Assembly (NCBI RefSeq): GCF_000759535.1
Contig: NZ_CP009455.1
Location: 2,790,001-2,854,000 of the forward strand
Reading direction: 5' to 3'
Length of the DNA stretch: 64,000 bases
Source: Pseudomonas cremoricolorata
GTDB taxonomy: Bacteria; Pseudomonadota; Gammaproteobacteria; Pseudomonadales; Pseudomonadaceae
Under the pieces are notes generated by a model that was not told the DNA's origin, searched no databases, and saw only the letters and a program-made list of their open reading frames with translations. Below, in pieces: positions 43,457 through 51,262 of the stretch. Both the position numbers and the translations under genes were made by a program. Every line of letters begins with the position of its first letter. Position 1 is the stretch's first letter.

Positions 43457-45742
43457 ATGAGCTTCGGCGCCGATGAAGAAATCCTCCAGGATTTCCTGGT
43501 AGAAGCCGGCGAAATTCTCGAGCTGTTGTCCGAGCAGTTGGTCGAGCTGGAAAGCCGACCCGACGATGCGGACCTGCTCAATGCGATCTTTCGCGGGTTT
43601 CACACGGTAAAGGGGGGCGCCGGCTTCCTTCAGCTCAATGAGCTGGTGGAGTGTTGTCACATCGCCGAGAACGTGTTCGACATTCTGCGCAAGGGCGAAC
43701 GGCGCGTCGATTCCGAGCTGATGGATGTGGTCCTGGAAGCTCTGGACACGGTCAACAGCATGTTCGGGCAGGTCCGCGAGCGCAGCGAAGTCACCCCGGC
43801 CACCCCGGAGCTGCTCGCTGCCTTGTCGCGCCTGGCTGAACCTGCCAGTGCCGAGCAACCGGTTCCAGCGCCAGCTGCCGCAGCACCTGCCGCTGCAGCC
43901 CCTGCACCTGAACCGGTGGCGCCGGCAGCGGTAGAGGCACGCGCCGCTGACGCGGACATTACCGACGATGAGTTCGAGCAACTGCTCGACTCGCTGGATG
44001 CGGTGAAAGCCGAGGCCGCTGCCGCCGAACGGGCGCCTGCTGCGGCGCTCAGCGTTCCTGCCGGCGGCGAGGGTGACGAGATCACCGACGCCGAGTTCGA
44101 GTCGCTGCTCGACCAACTGCACGGCAAAGGCCAGTTCTCGGCGCAGGCGGTTGCCGCTGCGCCTGAGGCGGCGCCCGCGGCTGGCGCCAGCGACGACATC
44201 ACCGATGACGAGTTCGAAGCGCTGCTCGATCAACTGCACGGCAAGGGCACCTTCACCGCCGATGCGCTGCCAGGGGTGAGCGCGGCGTCGAACGCCGGCG
44301 CCGCCGTGGTCGATGCGCCGACACCGGCGCTCGGTGGCGCGAGCGAAGAGCACATCACCGAACACGAATTCGAAGCGCTGCTCGATCAGTTGCACGGCAA
44401 GGGCCAGTTCTCGGCCACCGCCAGCGCCGCGCCGGTTAGCGCAGCACCCGCAGCCGCAGCACCCGCGAGCACGCCCAGTGCAACCGCCGCCAAGCCCGCC
44501 GCCGCGCCGGCGCGCAGCCCTGCGCCTGCCGCCCGTGGCGGCGCAGCTCCGGCAGAGAAACATGCCAGCGAAGCGGAAACCACCGTGCGCGTCGATACCG
44601 CCCGGCTGGACGAGATCATGAACATGGTCGGCGAGCTGGTGCTGGTGCGTAACCGTTTGGTGCGCCTGGGCCTGAACAGCGGCGATGAGGCCATGTCCAA
44701 GGCCGTGTCCAACCTCGATGTGGTCACCGCCGACTTGCAGACCGCAGTGATGAAAACCCGCATGCAGCCGATCAAGAAGGTCTTCGGGCGCTTCCCGCGG
44801 CTGGTGCGTGACCTGGCTCGGCAGTTGAAGAAGGACATCAACCTGGAGTTGGTCGGTGAAGAGACCGACCTCGACAAGAACCTCGTCGAGGCCCTGGCCG
44901 ACCCGCTGGTGCACTTGGTGCGCAACGCCGTCGATCACGGCATCGAAATGCCCGAAGAGCGCGAAGCCTCCGGCAAGGTGCGTACCGGGCGGGTGGTGCT
45001 GTCGGCCGAGCAGGAGGGCGACCACATCCTGCTGTCGATCTCCGATGACGGCAAGGGCATGGACCCCAACGTGCTGCGCGCCAAGGCCGTGGAAAAGGGC
45101 CTGATGGACAAGGACGCCGCCGATCGCCTGAGCGAATCGGATTGCTACAACCTGATCTTCGCCCCCGGCTTCTCGACCAAGACCGAAATTTCCGATGTCT
45201 CGGGTCGTGGCGTGGGCATGGACGTGGTCAAGACCAAGATTTCCCAGCTCAACGGCTCGATCAACATCTTCTCGGCCAAGGGCCAGGGCTCGAAGATCGT
45301 CATCAAGGTGCCGCTGACCCTGGCGATCATGCCGACGCTGATGGTGATGCTGGGCAGCCAGGCATTCGCCTTCCCGCTGGTCAACGTCAATGAAATCTTC
45401 CACCTCGACCTGTCGCGCACCAACGTGGTCGACGGCCAGGAAGTGGTGATCGTGCGCGACAAGGCGCTGCCGCTGTTCTACCTCAAGCGCTGGCTGGTAC
45501 AGGGCCAGGCCCACGAGGAACAGCCAGAAGGCCACGTGGTGATCCTCTCGGTCGGCACGCAGCGGATCGGCTTTGTCGTCGATCAACTGGTCGGCCAGGA
45601 AGAGGTGGTAATCAAGCCGCTGGGCAAGATGTTGCAGGGCACGCCGGGCATGTCGGGGGCCACCATCACCGGTGACGGGCGCATCGCGCTGATCCTCGAT
45701 GTGCCGAGCATGCTCAAGCGTTACGCAGCACGGCGTATTTGA
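43457..45742 (+). CDS. cheA: Chemotaxis histidine kinase CheA
   Basis: CheA (761 aa) is the receptor-coupled kinase of the F6-type flagellar chemotaxis system. The P1 Hpt domain has His49 in FRGFHTVKGGAGFLQL. The region 165-395 is an Ala/Pro-rich linker holding four copies of an EFExLLDxL(HGKG) motif, in place of a conventional P2. P3 dimerisation begins with RVDTARLDEIMNMVGELVLV. The P4 kinase domain shows HLVRNAVDHGIE, SDDGKGMDP and SGRGVGMDVVKTKI, and P5 is CheW-like. It precedes cheB. Confidence 0.97.
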   Translation: MSFGADEEILQDFLVEAGEILELLSEQLVELESRPDDADLLNAIFRGFHTVKGGAGFLQLNELVECCHIAENVFDILRKGERRVDSELMDVVLEALDTVNSMFGQVRERSEVTPATPELLAALSRLAEPASAEQPVPAPAAAAPAAAAPAPEPVAPAAVEARAADADITDDEFEQLLDSLDAVKAEAAAAERAPAAALSVPAGGEGDEITDAEFESLLDQLHGKGQFSAQAVAAAPEAAPAAGASDDITDDEFEALLDQLHGKGTFTADALPGVSAASNAGAAVVDAPTPALGGASEEHITEHEFEALLDQLHGKGQFSATASAAPVSAAPAAAAPASTPSATAAKPAAAPARSPAPAARGGAAPAEKHASEAETTVRVDTARLDEIMNMVGELVLVRNRLVRLGLNSGDEAMSKAVSNLDVVTADLQTAVMKTRMQPIKKVFGRFPRLVRDLARQLKKDINLELVGEETDLDKNLVEALADPLVHLVRNAVDHGIEMPEEREASGKVRTGRVVLSAEQEGDHILLSISDDGKGMDPNVLRAKAVEKGLMDKDAADRLSESDCYNLIFAPGFSTKTEISDVSGRGVGMDVVKTKISQLNGSINIFSAKGQGSKIVIKVPLTLAIMPTLMVMLGSQAFAFPLVNVNEIFHLDLSRTNVVDGQEVVIVRDKALPLFYLKRWLVQGQAHEEQPEGHVVILSVGTQRIGFVVDQLVGQEEVVIKPLGKMLQGTPGMSGATITGDGRIALILDVPSMLKRYAARRI

Positions 45743-45787
45743 TTTCGGCGGCGCACCCTGAGCGGCGCGCCGCCTAACGGAGTGTTT

Positions 45788-46915
45788 ATGGCAGTCAAGG
45801 TCCTGGTGGTGGATGATTCGGGTTTCTTCCGCCGCCGCGTCTCGGAAATCCTCTCGGGCGATCCGACGATCACCGTCGTCGGCACCGCGACCAACGGCAA
45901 GGAAGCGATCGACCAGGCGCTGGCACTCAAGCCTGATGTCATCACCATGGACTACGAAATGCCCATGATGGATGGCATCACTGCGGTGCGGCACATCATG
46001 CAGCGCTGCCCGACCCCGGTGCTGATGTTCTCCTCGCTTACCCATGAGGGCGCGCGGGTCACGCTCGACGCCCTGGATGCTGGCGCCGTCGACTACCTGC
46101 CGAAGAATTTCGAAGACATCTCGCGCAACCCCGACAAAGTGCGGCAGATGCTCTGCGACAAGGTGCATACCCTGGCGCGCAGCAATCGCCGCTTCGGTAG
46201 TTACAGCGCCCCGGCGGTTGCCCCGGCGCCTGCGGCCGCGACGCCCAGCGCCGCGCCCCCTGTGCCCCACGCCAGCCCCCGTGCCAGCATCGCCAGCCGC
46301 GCACCCGCAGCCGCGCCAGCGCCCGCAGTCAGCACCCCGGCACCCCGGCGCAAGGCCTACAAGCTGGTCGCCATCGGCACTTCGACCGGCGGGCCGGTGG
46401 CCCTGCAGCGGGTACTGACGCAGTTGCCGGCCGGCTTCCCGGCACCGATCGTGCTGATCCAGCACATGCCTGCGGCCTTTACCAAAGCGTTCGCCGAACG
46501 CCTCGACAAACTCTGCCGCATCAGCGTCAAGGAAGCCGAGGACGGCGACGTACTGCGCCCAGGCCTGGCGCTGCTGGCCCCCGGCGGCAAGCAGATGATG
46601 GTCGATGGGCGCGGTACGGTGAAGATTCTGCCCGGCGACGAGCGCCTGAACTACAAGCCCTGCGTGGACATCACCTTCGGCTCTGCGGCCAAATCCTACA
46701 GCGACAAGGTGCTGGCCGTGGTGTTGACCGGCATGGGCGCCGACGGCCGCGAAGGCGCGCGCCTGCTCAAACAGGCCGGCAGCACGGTGTGGGCGCAGGA
46801 TGAGGCCAGTTGCGTGATCTATGGCATGCCCATGGCCATTGCCAAGGCCAACCTGGCCGATGCGGTGTACAGCCTCGATGACATCGGCCGGCACTTGGTC
46901 GAGGCCTGCATCTGA
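45788..46915 (+). CDS. cheB: Chemotaxis methylesterase CheB
   Basis: CheB (375 aa) demethylates chemoreceptors for adaptation. The receiver domain has Asp55 in [14 protein letters not shown] Pro/Ala linker (about 140-190) joins the esterase domain with the Ser in [12 protein letters not shown], His in [13 protein letters not shown], and Asp in [15 protein letters not shown] 45788 follows GGAG; the GTG at 45782 overlaps that ribosome site and is not used. Its stop overlaps the motC start by one base. Confidence 0.97.
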   Translation: MAVKVLVVDDSGFFRRRVSEILSGDPTITVVGTATNGKEAIDQALALKPDVITMDYEMPMMDGITAVRHIMQRCPTPVLMFSSLTHEGARVTLDALDAGAVDYLPKNFEDISRNPDKVRQMLCDKVHTLARSNRRFGSYSAPAVAPAPAAATPSAAPPVPHASPRASIASRAPAAAPAPAVSTPAPRRKAYKLVAIGTSTGGPVALQRVLTQLPAGFPAPIVLIQHMPAAFTKAFAERLDKLCRISVKEAEDGDVLRPGLALLAPGGKQMMVDGRGTVKILPGDERLNYKPCVDITFGSAAKSYSDKVLAVVLTGMGADGREGARLLKQAGSTVWAQDEASCVIYGMPMAIAKANLADAVYSLDDIGRHLVEACI

Positions 46916-47655
46916 TGGATGTGCTGAGCCTGATCGGCCTGATCCTGGCATTCGTCGCCATCGTTGGCGGCAATTTTCTCGAGGGCGGCCATGCCGGGGC
47001 GCTGATCAACGGTTCGGCAGCGCTGATCGTGCTGGGCGGCACCTTGGCGGCGGCGTTGTTGCAGTCGCCGCTGCCGGCGTTCAAGCGGGCCCTGTACATC
47101 CTGCGCTGGATTCTCTTTCCGCCCAAGGTCGACCTGGCCGGCGGCATCGACCGGGTGGTGAACTGGAGTCTGACCGCGCGCAAGGAGGGCCTGCTGGGCC
47201 TGGAAGGGGTGGCTGACCTGGAGCCGGACCCCTATGCGCGCAAGGGGCTGCAATTGCTGGTCGACGGCGCCGAGCCTGAGGCGGTGCGCAGTATTCTCGA
47301 GGTGGATTTCATCACCCAGGAAAGCCGCGACATTCAGGCGGCGAAGGTCTTCGAATGCATGGGCGGCTACGCGCCGACCATCGGCATCATCGGCGCGGTC
47401 ATGGGGCTGATCCATGTCATGGGCAACCTGGCCGATCCCGCGCAGTTGGGCAGTGGCATTGCCGTGGCGTTCGTCGCCACCATCTATGGCGTGGCCAGTG
47501 CCAACCTGGTGCTGCTGCCGGTTGCCAACAAGCTCAAGGCCATCGTCATGCGCCAGTCGCGCTACCGGGAGATGCTTCTCGAAGGCCTGCTGTCGATCGC
47601 CGAAGGCGAGAACCCGCGCTCGATCGAGCTGAAGCTGCAAGGCTTCATGGAGTAG
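46915..47655 (+). CDS. motC: Flagellar stator protein MotC (MotA family)
   Basis: MotC (246 aa) is the proton-channel stator subunit of the second Pseudomonas stator set, MotC-MotD. Four membrane segments are visible (about 4-20, 28-50, 148-168, 180-202), with the pore block GGYAPTIGIIGAVMGLIHVM and FVATIYGVASANLVLLP. Its position between cheB and motD distinguishes it from MotA, which is encoded elsewhere in pseudomonads. Confidence 0.95.
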   Translation: MDVLSLIGLILAFVAIVGGNFLEGGHAGALINGSAALIVLGGTLAAALLQSPLPAFKRALYILRWILFPPKVDLAGGIDRVVNWSLTARKEGLLGLEGVADLEPDPYARKGLQLLVDGAEPEAVRSILEVDFITQESRDIQAAKVFECMGGYAPTIGIIGAVMGLIHVMGNLADPAQLGSGIAVAFVATIYGVASANLVLLPVANKLKAIVMRQSRYREMLLEGLLSIAEGENPRSIELKLQGFME

Positions 47656-47658
47656 CCC

Positions 47659-48516
47659 ATGCGCCGCCGTCGCCCCGTCGAAGAGCCCGAAAACCATGAA
47701 CGCTGGCTGGTGTCGTATGCCGACTTCATTACCTTGCTGTTCGCCTTCTTCGTGGTGATGTATTCGATTTCCTCGATCAACGAGGGCAAGTACAAGGTTG
47801 TCTCGCAAGCGCTGCTGGGGGTATTCAACGACCCGGAGCGCAGCCTGCGCGCCATTCCCATCGGTGAGGAACGTCCACTGAGCGTGCGCCCGGCGCAACC
47901 CTTGATCAAGGACAGCGAGCAAGACGACGCGGGCTTGGGGCAAACCCCCAGTGGCGCCCTCAAGACCATCAGTGATGACGTCAACGCCGGGTTCGGTGAC
48001 CTGATCGCCTCCAAGCAGATGACCGTGCGCGGCAACGAGCTGTGGATCGAGATCGAGCTCAACTCCTCGTTGCTGTTTGGCAGTGGCGATGCCATGCCCA
48101 GCGACGCGGCGTTTTCCATCATCGACCGGGTGGCCGGCATCCTCAAACCATTCGCCAACCCCATTCACGTCGAAGGCTTCACCGACAACCAGCCGATCCG
48201 CACCGCTCAGTACCCGACCAACTGGGAACTGTCTTCGGCGCGGGCGGCGAGCATCGTGCGCCTGCTGGCGCTCAATGGCATCGACCCCGGGCGCATGGCT
48301 TCGGTCGGTTATGGCGAGTACCAACCGGTGGCCAGTAACGACAGCGCCGATGGACGTGCGCAGAACCGCCGCGTGGTGCTGGTGATTTCCCGCAACCTGG
48401 AGGTGCGCCGCAGCCTGACCGCGACCGGCGCGGCCAATGCCACCCCCGATGCGGCCCTGCGCCGGGCTGGCACACAAAGTGCACCAGCCAGCCAAGCGAC
48501 GGCAGGAGAGTCCTGA
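47659..48516 (+). CDS. motD: Flagellar stator protein MotD (MotB family)
   Basis: MotD (285 aa) anchors the MotC-MotD stator to peptidoglycan. A single membrane helix (about 18-38) contains the proton-carrying Asp22 in SYADFITLLFAFFVVMYSIS. The C-terminal OmpA-like domain has HVEGFTDNQPI and NWELSSARAASIVRLLALNG for peptidoglycan binding. It begins 3 bp after motC. Confidence 0.96.
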   Translation: MRRRRPVEEPENHERWLVSYADFITLLFAFFVVMYSISSINEGKYKVVSQALLGVFNDPERSLRAIPIGEERPLSVRPAQPLIKDSEQDDAGLGQTPSGALKTISDDVNAGFGDLIASKQMTVRGNELWIEIELNSSLLFGSGDAMPSDAAFSIIDRVAGILKPFANPIHVEGFTDNQPIRTAQYPTNWELSSARAASIVRLLALNGIDPGRMASVGYGEYQPVASNDSADGRAQNRRVVLVISRNLEVRRSLTATGAANATPDAALRRAGTQSAPASQATAGES

Positions 48517-48595
48517 TGCCGTCAATTCTTCGTCACCGAATCAATCGACCAATCCCGGCCTGGCGCTGCGCCTACCCGGGAGGAAGCAGCGCACG

Positions 48596-49384
48596 ATGAG
48601 AGTCTGGGCAGTCGCCAATCAAAAGGGTGGGGTCGGCAAGACCACCACCACCATCGCTCTGGCCGGGTTGCTGGCTGAGGCGGGCAAGCGCGTGGTCGTC
48701 GTCGACCTCGACCCGCACGGCTCGATGACCAGCTATTTCGGGCACAACCCCGATGCCCTGGAGCACAGTTGCTACGACCTGTTCCTGCACAAGGGCGCGG
48801 TGCCCGATGGCCTGCCTGGGCAACTGTTGCTGCCGACCAGCGATGAGCGGATCTCGCTGCTGCCTTCGAGCACTGCGCTGGCGGTGCTCGAGCGGCAATC
48901 GCCTGGGCAGAGTGGCCTTGGGCTGGTGGTCGCCAAGAGTCTGGCGCAGCTGTGGCAGGATTTCGACTTCGCCCTGATCGACAGCCCGCCCTTGCTTGGC
49001 GTGCTGATGGTCAACGCACTGGCCGCCAGCCAGCAACTGGTGGTGCCGGTGCAGACCGAGTTTCTCGCGGTCAAGGGGCTGGAGCGAATGATCGGCACCC
49101 TGGCGATGATCAACCGCTCGCGCAAGCAGGCCTTGCCGTTTCAGATCGTGCCGACGCTGTTCGACCGCCGCACCCAGGCATCACTGGGCACTTTGAAGCT
49201 GCTGCGCGACAGCTACCCCGAGCACGTCTGGCAGGGTTATATCCCGGTCGACACGCGCCTGCGCGATGCCAGCCGCGCTGGAGTCACGCCCAGCCAGCAC
49301 GACGGCAAGAGCCGCGGCCTGATCGCTTACCGGGCGCTGCTCAAGCACCTGTTGACTTACCGTAACGCACTGCAGGTGGCGTGA
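48596..49384 (+). CDS. parC: ParA-like ATPase ParC, polar chemotaxis array positioning
   Basis: ParC (262 aa) is a MinD/ParA-family ATPase that places chemotaxis arrays at the cell pole, as known for Vibrio ParC and the P. aeruginosa homologue (PA1462). The deviant Walker A is NQKGGVGKTTTTIALAGLL, with VVVDLDPHGS and ALIDSPPLLG. ATG 48596 starts the normal N-terminus (MRVWAVANQ), with GGGAGGAA at 48579-48586; the open frame from 48437 overlaps motD. Its end overlaps the parP start. Confidence 0.93.
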   Translation: MRVWAVANQKGGVGKTTTTIALAGLLAEAGKRVVVVDLDPHGSMTSYFGHNPDALEHSCYDLFLHKGAVPDGLPGQLLLPTSDERISLLPSSTALAVLERQSPGQSGLGLVVAKSLAQLWQDFDFALIDSPPLLGVLMVNALAASQQLVVPVQTEFLAVKGLERMIGTLAMINRSRKQALPFQIVPTLFDRRTQASLGTLKLLRDSYPEHVWQGYIPVDTRLRDASRAGVTPSQHDGKSRGLIAYRALLKHLLTYRNALQVA

Positions 49385-50286
49385 TGAATTCGATTCGCTC
49401 GATTACCAGCAAACCGCAACTGGCGTTGCAGTCCTACCTCGATGGCCTGTTGCAAGACGCCACCGAAGCGTTCGACGACGTTGCCCCATTGGCGGCTACG
49501 CCCGAGAGCGACGAGGGTGATGAGTTCGCCGCTGCCGTGCGCGAAGAGCAGCGCCGCGACGCCGACCGCCAGGCTGCAGAGCCCGCCGCGCCTGCACGGC
49601 CATTTGCCGAGCCGCCAGCGCCGAGCCGCCTGCCCACGGTGCTGGCCATGCCCCAGGCGCCGCTGAGCGTGGTCGAGACCGCCGTCAGCGTAGAGCGGTC
49701 CGAGCTGCCAGCGCACAATGCCCAGACCACGCACAAGCCGCCGGTCGCCGCGCTCGCCGAAGTGCACCTGCCGGCGGCCGTCACGCCACCGCCTGCCGCA
49801 CCCGGCAACGGTCGTCCGGCCTGGGCGGCCGAGCCATTCGAATGCCTGCTGTTCGATGTCGCCGGCTTGACCCTGGCGGTGCCGCTGGTATGCCTGGGTT
49901 CGATCTACCCTCTGGCAGGCCAGGACCTGACGCCACTGTTCGGCCAGCCCGACTGGTTTCTCGGCATCCTCACCTGCCAGGGTGGCAACCTCAAGGTGCT
50001 CGACACCGCGCGTTGGGTGATGCCTGACCGTTACCGCGACGACTTCCGCCAGGGCCTGCAATACGTGATCTCGGTACAGGGTTACGAGTGGGGCCTGGCC
50101 GTGCACCAGGTCAGCCGCTCGCTGCGCCTGGACCCGGATGAAATCAAATGGCGCAGCCAGCGCGGGCAACGCCCCTGGCTGGCCGGAACCGTGATCGAAC
50201 ACATGTGCGCATTGCTCGACGTCGCCGAGCTGGCCGAGCTGATCGCCAGCGGCGCCGTCAAGCAACTGCACGCTCATCATCAATGA
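49384..50286 (+). CDS. parP: ParP-like CheW-domain protein linking ParC to the array
   Basis: This 300-aa protein has an N-terminal Pro/Ala-rich region (to about 150) and a C-terminal CheW-like (AIF) domain starting near EPFECLLFDVAGLTLAVPLV, with GWLRC-like turns and VISVQGYEWGLAVHQVSRSL. In Vibrio the ParP AIF domain binds the CheA LID domain and ParC and prevents array loss. ATG 49384 overlaps the parC stop (TGATGA), with the adjacent GTG at 49381 as an alternative. The P. aeruginosa counterpart is PA1463. Confidence 0.9.
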   Translation: MNSIRSITSKPQLALQSYLDGLLQDATEAFDDVAPLAATPESDEGDEFAAAVREEQRRDADRQAAEPAAPARPFAEPPAPSRLPTVLAMPQAPLSVVETAVSVERSELPAHNAQTTHKPPVAALAEVHLPAAVTPPPAAPGNGRPAWAAEPFECLLFDVAGLTLAVPLVCLGSIYPLAGQDLTPLFGQPDWFLGILTCQGGNLKVLDTARWVMPDRYRDDFRQGLQYVISVQGYEWGLAVHQVSRSLRLDPDEIKWRSQRGQRPWLAGTVIEHMCALLDVAELAELIASGAVKQLHAHHQ

Positions 50287-50332
50287 CACAGCCGTATACA
50301 CCGCCAGAGGCGGACATCGAGGGGTTAGGGGA

Positions 50333-50812
50333 ATGAAAAAATCGTCTGCGCAGGGCTCCGAAGACCCGATCCTGCAATGGGTCACCTTCCGTCTGGACAA
50401 TGAGTCCTATGGCATCAACGTCATGCAGGTGCAGGAGGTGCTGCGCTACACCGAGATCGCCCCGGTGCCCGGTGCGCCGAGCTACGTGCTGGGCATCATC
50501 AACCTGCGCGGCAACGTGGTCACGGTCATCGACACGCGCCAGCGCTTTGGCCTGATGCCAACCGAGGTCACCGACAATACCCGCATCGTCATCATCGAGG
50601 CCGACAAGCAAGTGGTCGGCATTCTGGTCGACAGCGTCGCCGAGGTCGTCTACTTGCGCCAGTCCGAGATCGAAACCGCGCCGAACGTCGGCAACGACGA
50701 ATCGGCCAAGTTCATCCAGGGCGTGTGCAACAAGAACGGCGAACTGCTGATTCTGGTCGAGCTGGACAAGATGATGACCGAAGAAGAGTGGTCCGAGCTG
50801 GAGAACATCTGA
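50333..50812 (+). CDS. cheW: Chemotaxis coupling protein CheW
   Basis: CheW (159 aa) links receptors to CheA. The family blocks are LQWVTFRLDNESYGINVMQV, VLGIINLRGNVVTVIDTRQR and VGILVDSVAEVVYL, ending in an acidic MMTEEEWSELENI. AGGGGAATG-type spacing puts a ribosome site just before the ATG. It is the last recognised chemotaxis gene in the operon; a DUF2802-type gene starts 1 bp after its stop. Confidence 0.97.
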   Translation: MKKSSAQGSEDPILQWVTFRLDNESYGINVMQVQEVLRYTEIAPVPGAPSYVLGIINLRGNVVTVIDTRQRFGLMPTEVTDNTRIVIIEADKQVVGILVDSVAEVVYLRQSEIETAPNVGNDESAKFIQGVCNKNGELLILVELDKMMTEEEWSELENI

Positions 50813-50813
50813 G

Positions 50814-51209
50814 TTGATCTTCGAGGTGGCGGTGCTTCTGCTGGCGTTGCTGTGGGCGCTGAGCCTGTGGTGGTTCCTCAATTACAGCAAGCGTCAGCGG
50901 CAACTGATGGCCGAACAGGCGCTGGGCGATGCCATTCGCGATCAGCGCATCAAGGACCTGGCCAAACGTCTGGATGATTACCAGAACGGCACGGTGCAGA
51001 TGGGCGAGGCGCTGTTCGAGTTGCGCAAGGTAGTGGCACCGCTGCCAGACAAACTGCAACAGCTCGAACAGCGTGACCCCAGTAACGTCACCTACAGCCA
51101 GGCGGCCAAGCTGGTGGGCATGGGCGCCAGTGTCGAGGAACTGACCCAGACGTGTGGTCTGACCCAGGCTGAGGCGCAGTTGATGAGCAAGCTGCACCGT
51201 AGCAGCTGA
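50814..51209 (+). CDS. DUF2802-type membrane-anchored protein
   Basis: This 131-aa protein (TTG start) has an N-terminal membrane anchor (about 3-22), a coiled-coil-like basic stretch, and a C-terminal segment SQAAKLVGMGASVEELTQTC then GLTQAEAQLMSKLH that resembles a small HTH-like helix pair. This matches the uncharacterised DUF2802 family found after cheW in Pseudomonas (PA1465 type). Its function is unknown; conserved position suggests a role in chemotaxis arrays or motility. Confidence 0.85.
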   Translation: MIFEVAVLLLALLWALSLWWFLNYSKRQRQLMAEQALGDAIRDQRIKDLAKRLDDYQNGTVQMGEALFELRKVVAPLPDKLQQLEQRDPSNVTYSQAAKLVGMGASVEELTQTCGLTQAEAQLMSKLHRSS

Positions 51210-51224
51210 CATCGAGCGTAGATC

Positions 51225-51254
51225 TGGCCAGCCCTCTCAGCAGGGCTGGCCAGG
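51225..51254. terminator. Palindromic hairpin between convergent genes
   Basis: CTGGCCAGCCCT and AGGGCTGGCCAG form a perfect 12-bp stem with a 6-base loop. It lies 16 bp after the DUF2802 stop and 9 bp after the end of the minus-strand toxin gene, so it probably ends both transcripts. T-tracts are weak on both sides. Confidence 0.65.
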
Positions 51255-51262
51255 CACTTGCC

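Noticed and set aside
43454..46951. 1165-aa minus-strand open frame opposite cheA and cheB
   Set aside because: Same GC-driven artefact; it covers the exact span of well-defined cheA and cheB and is low-complexity.
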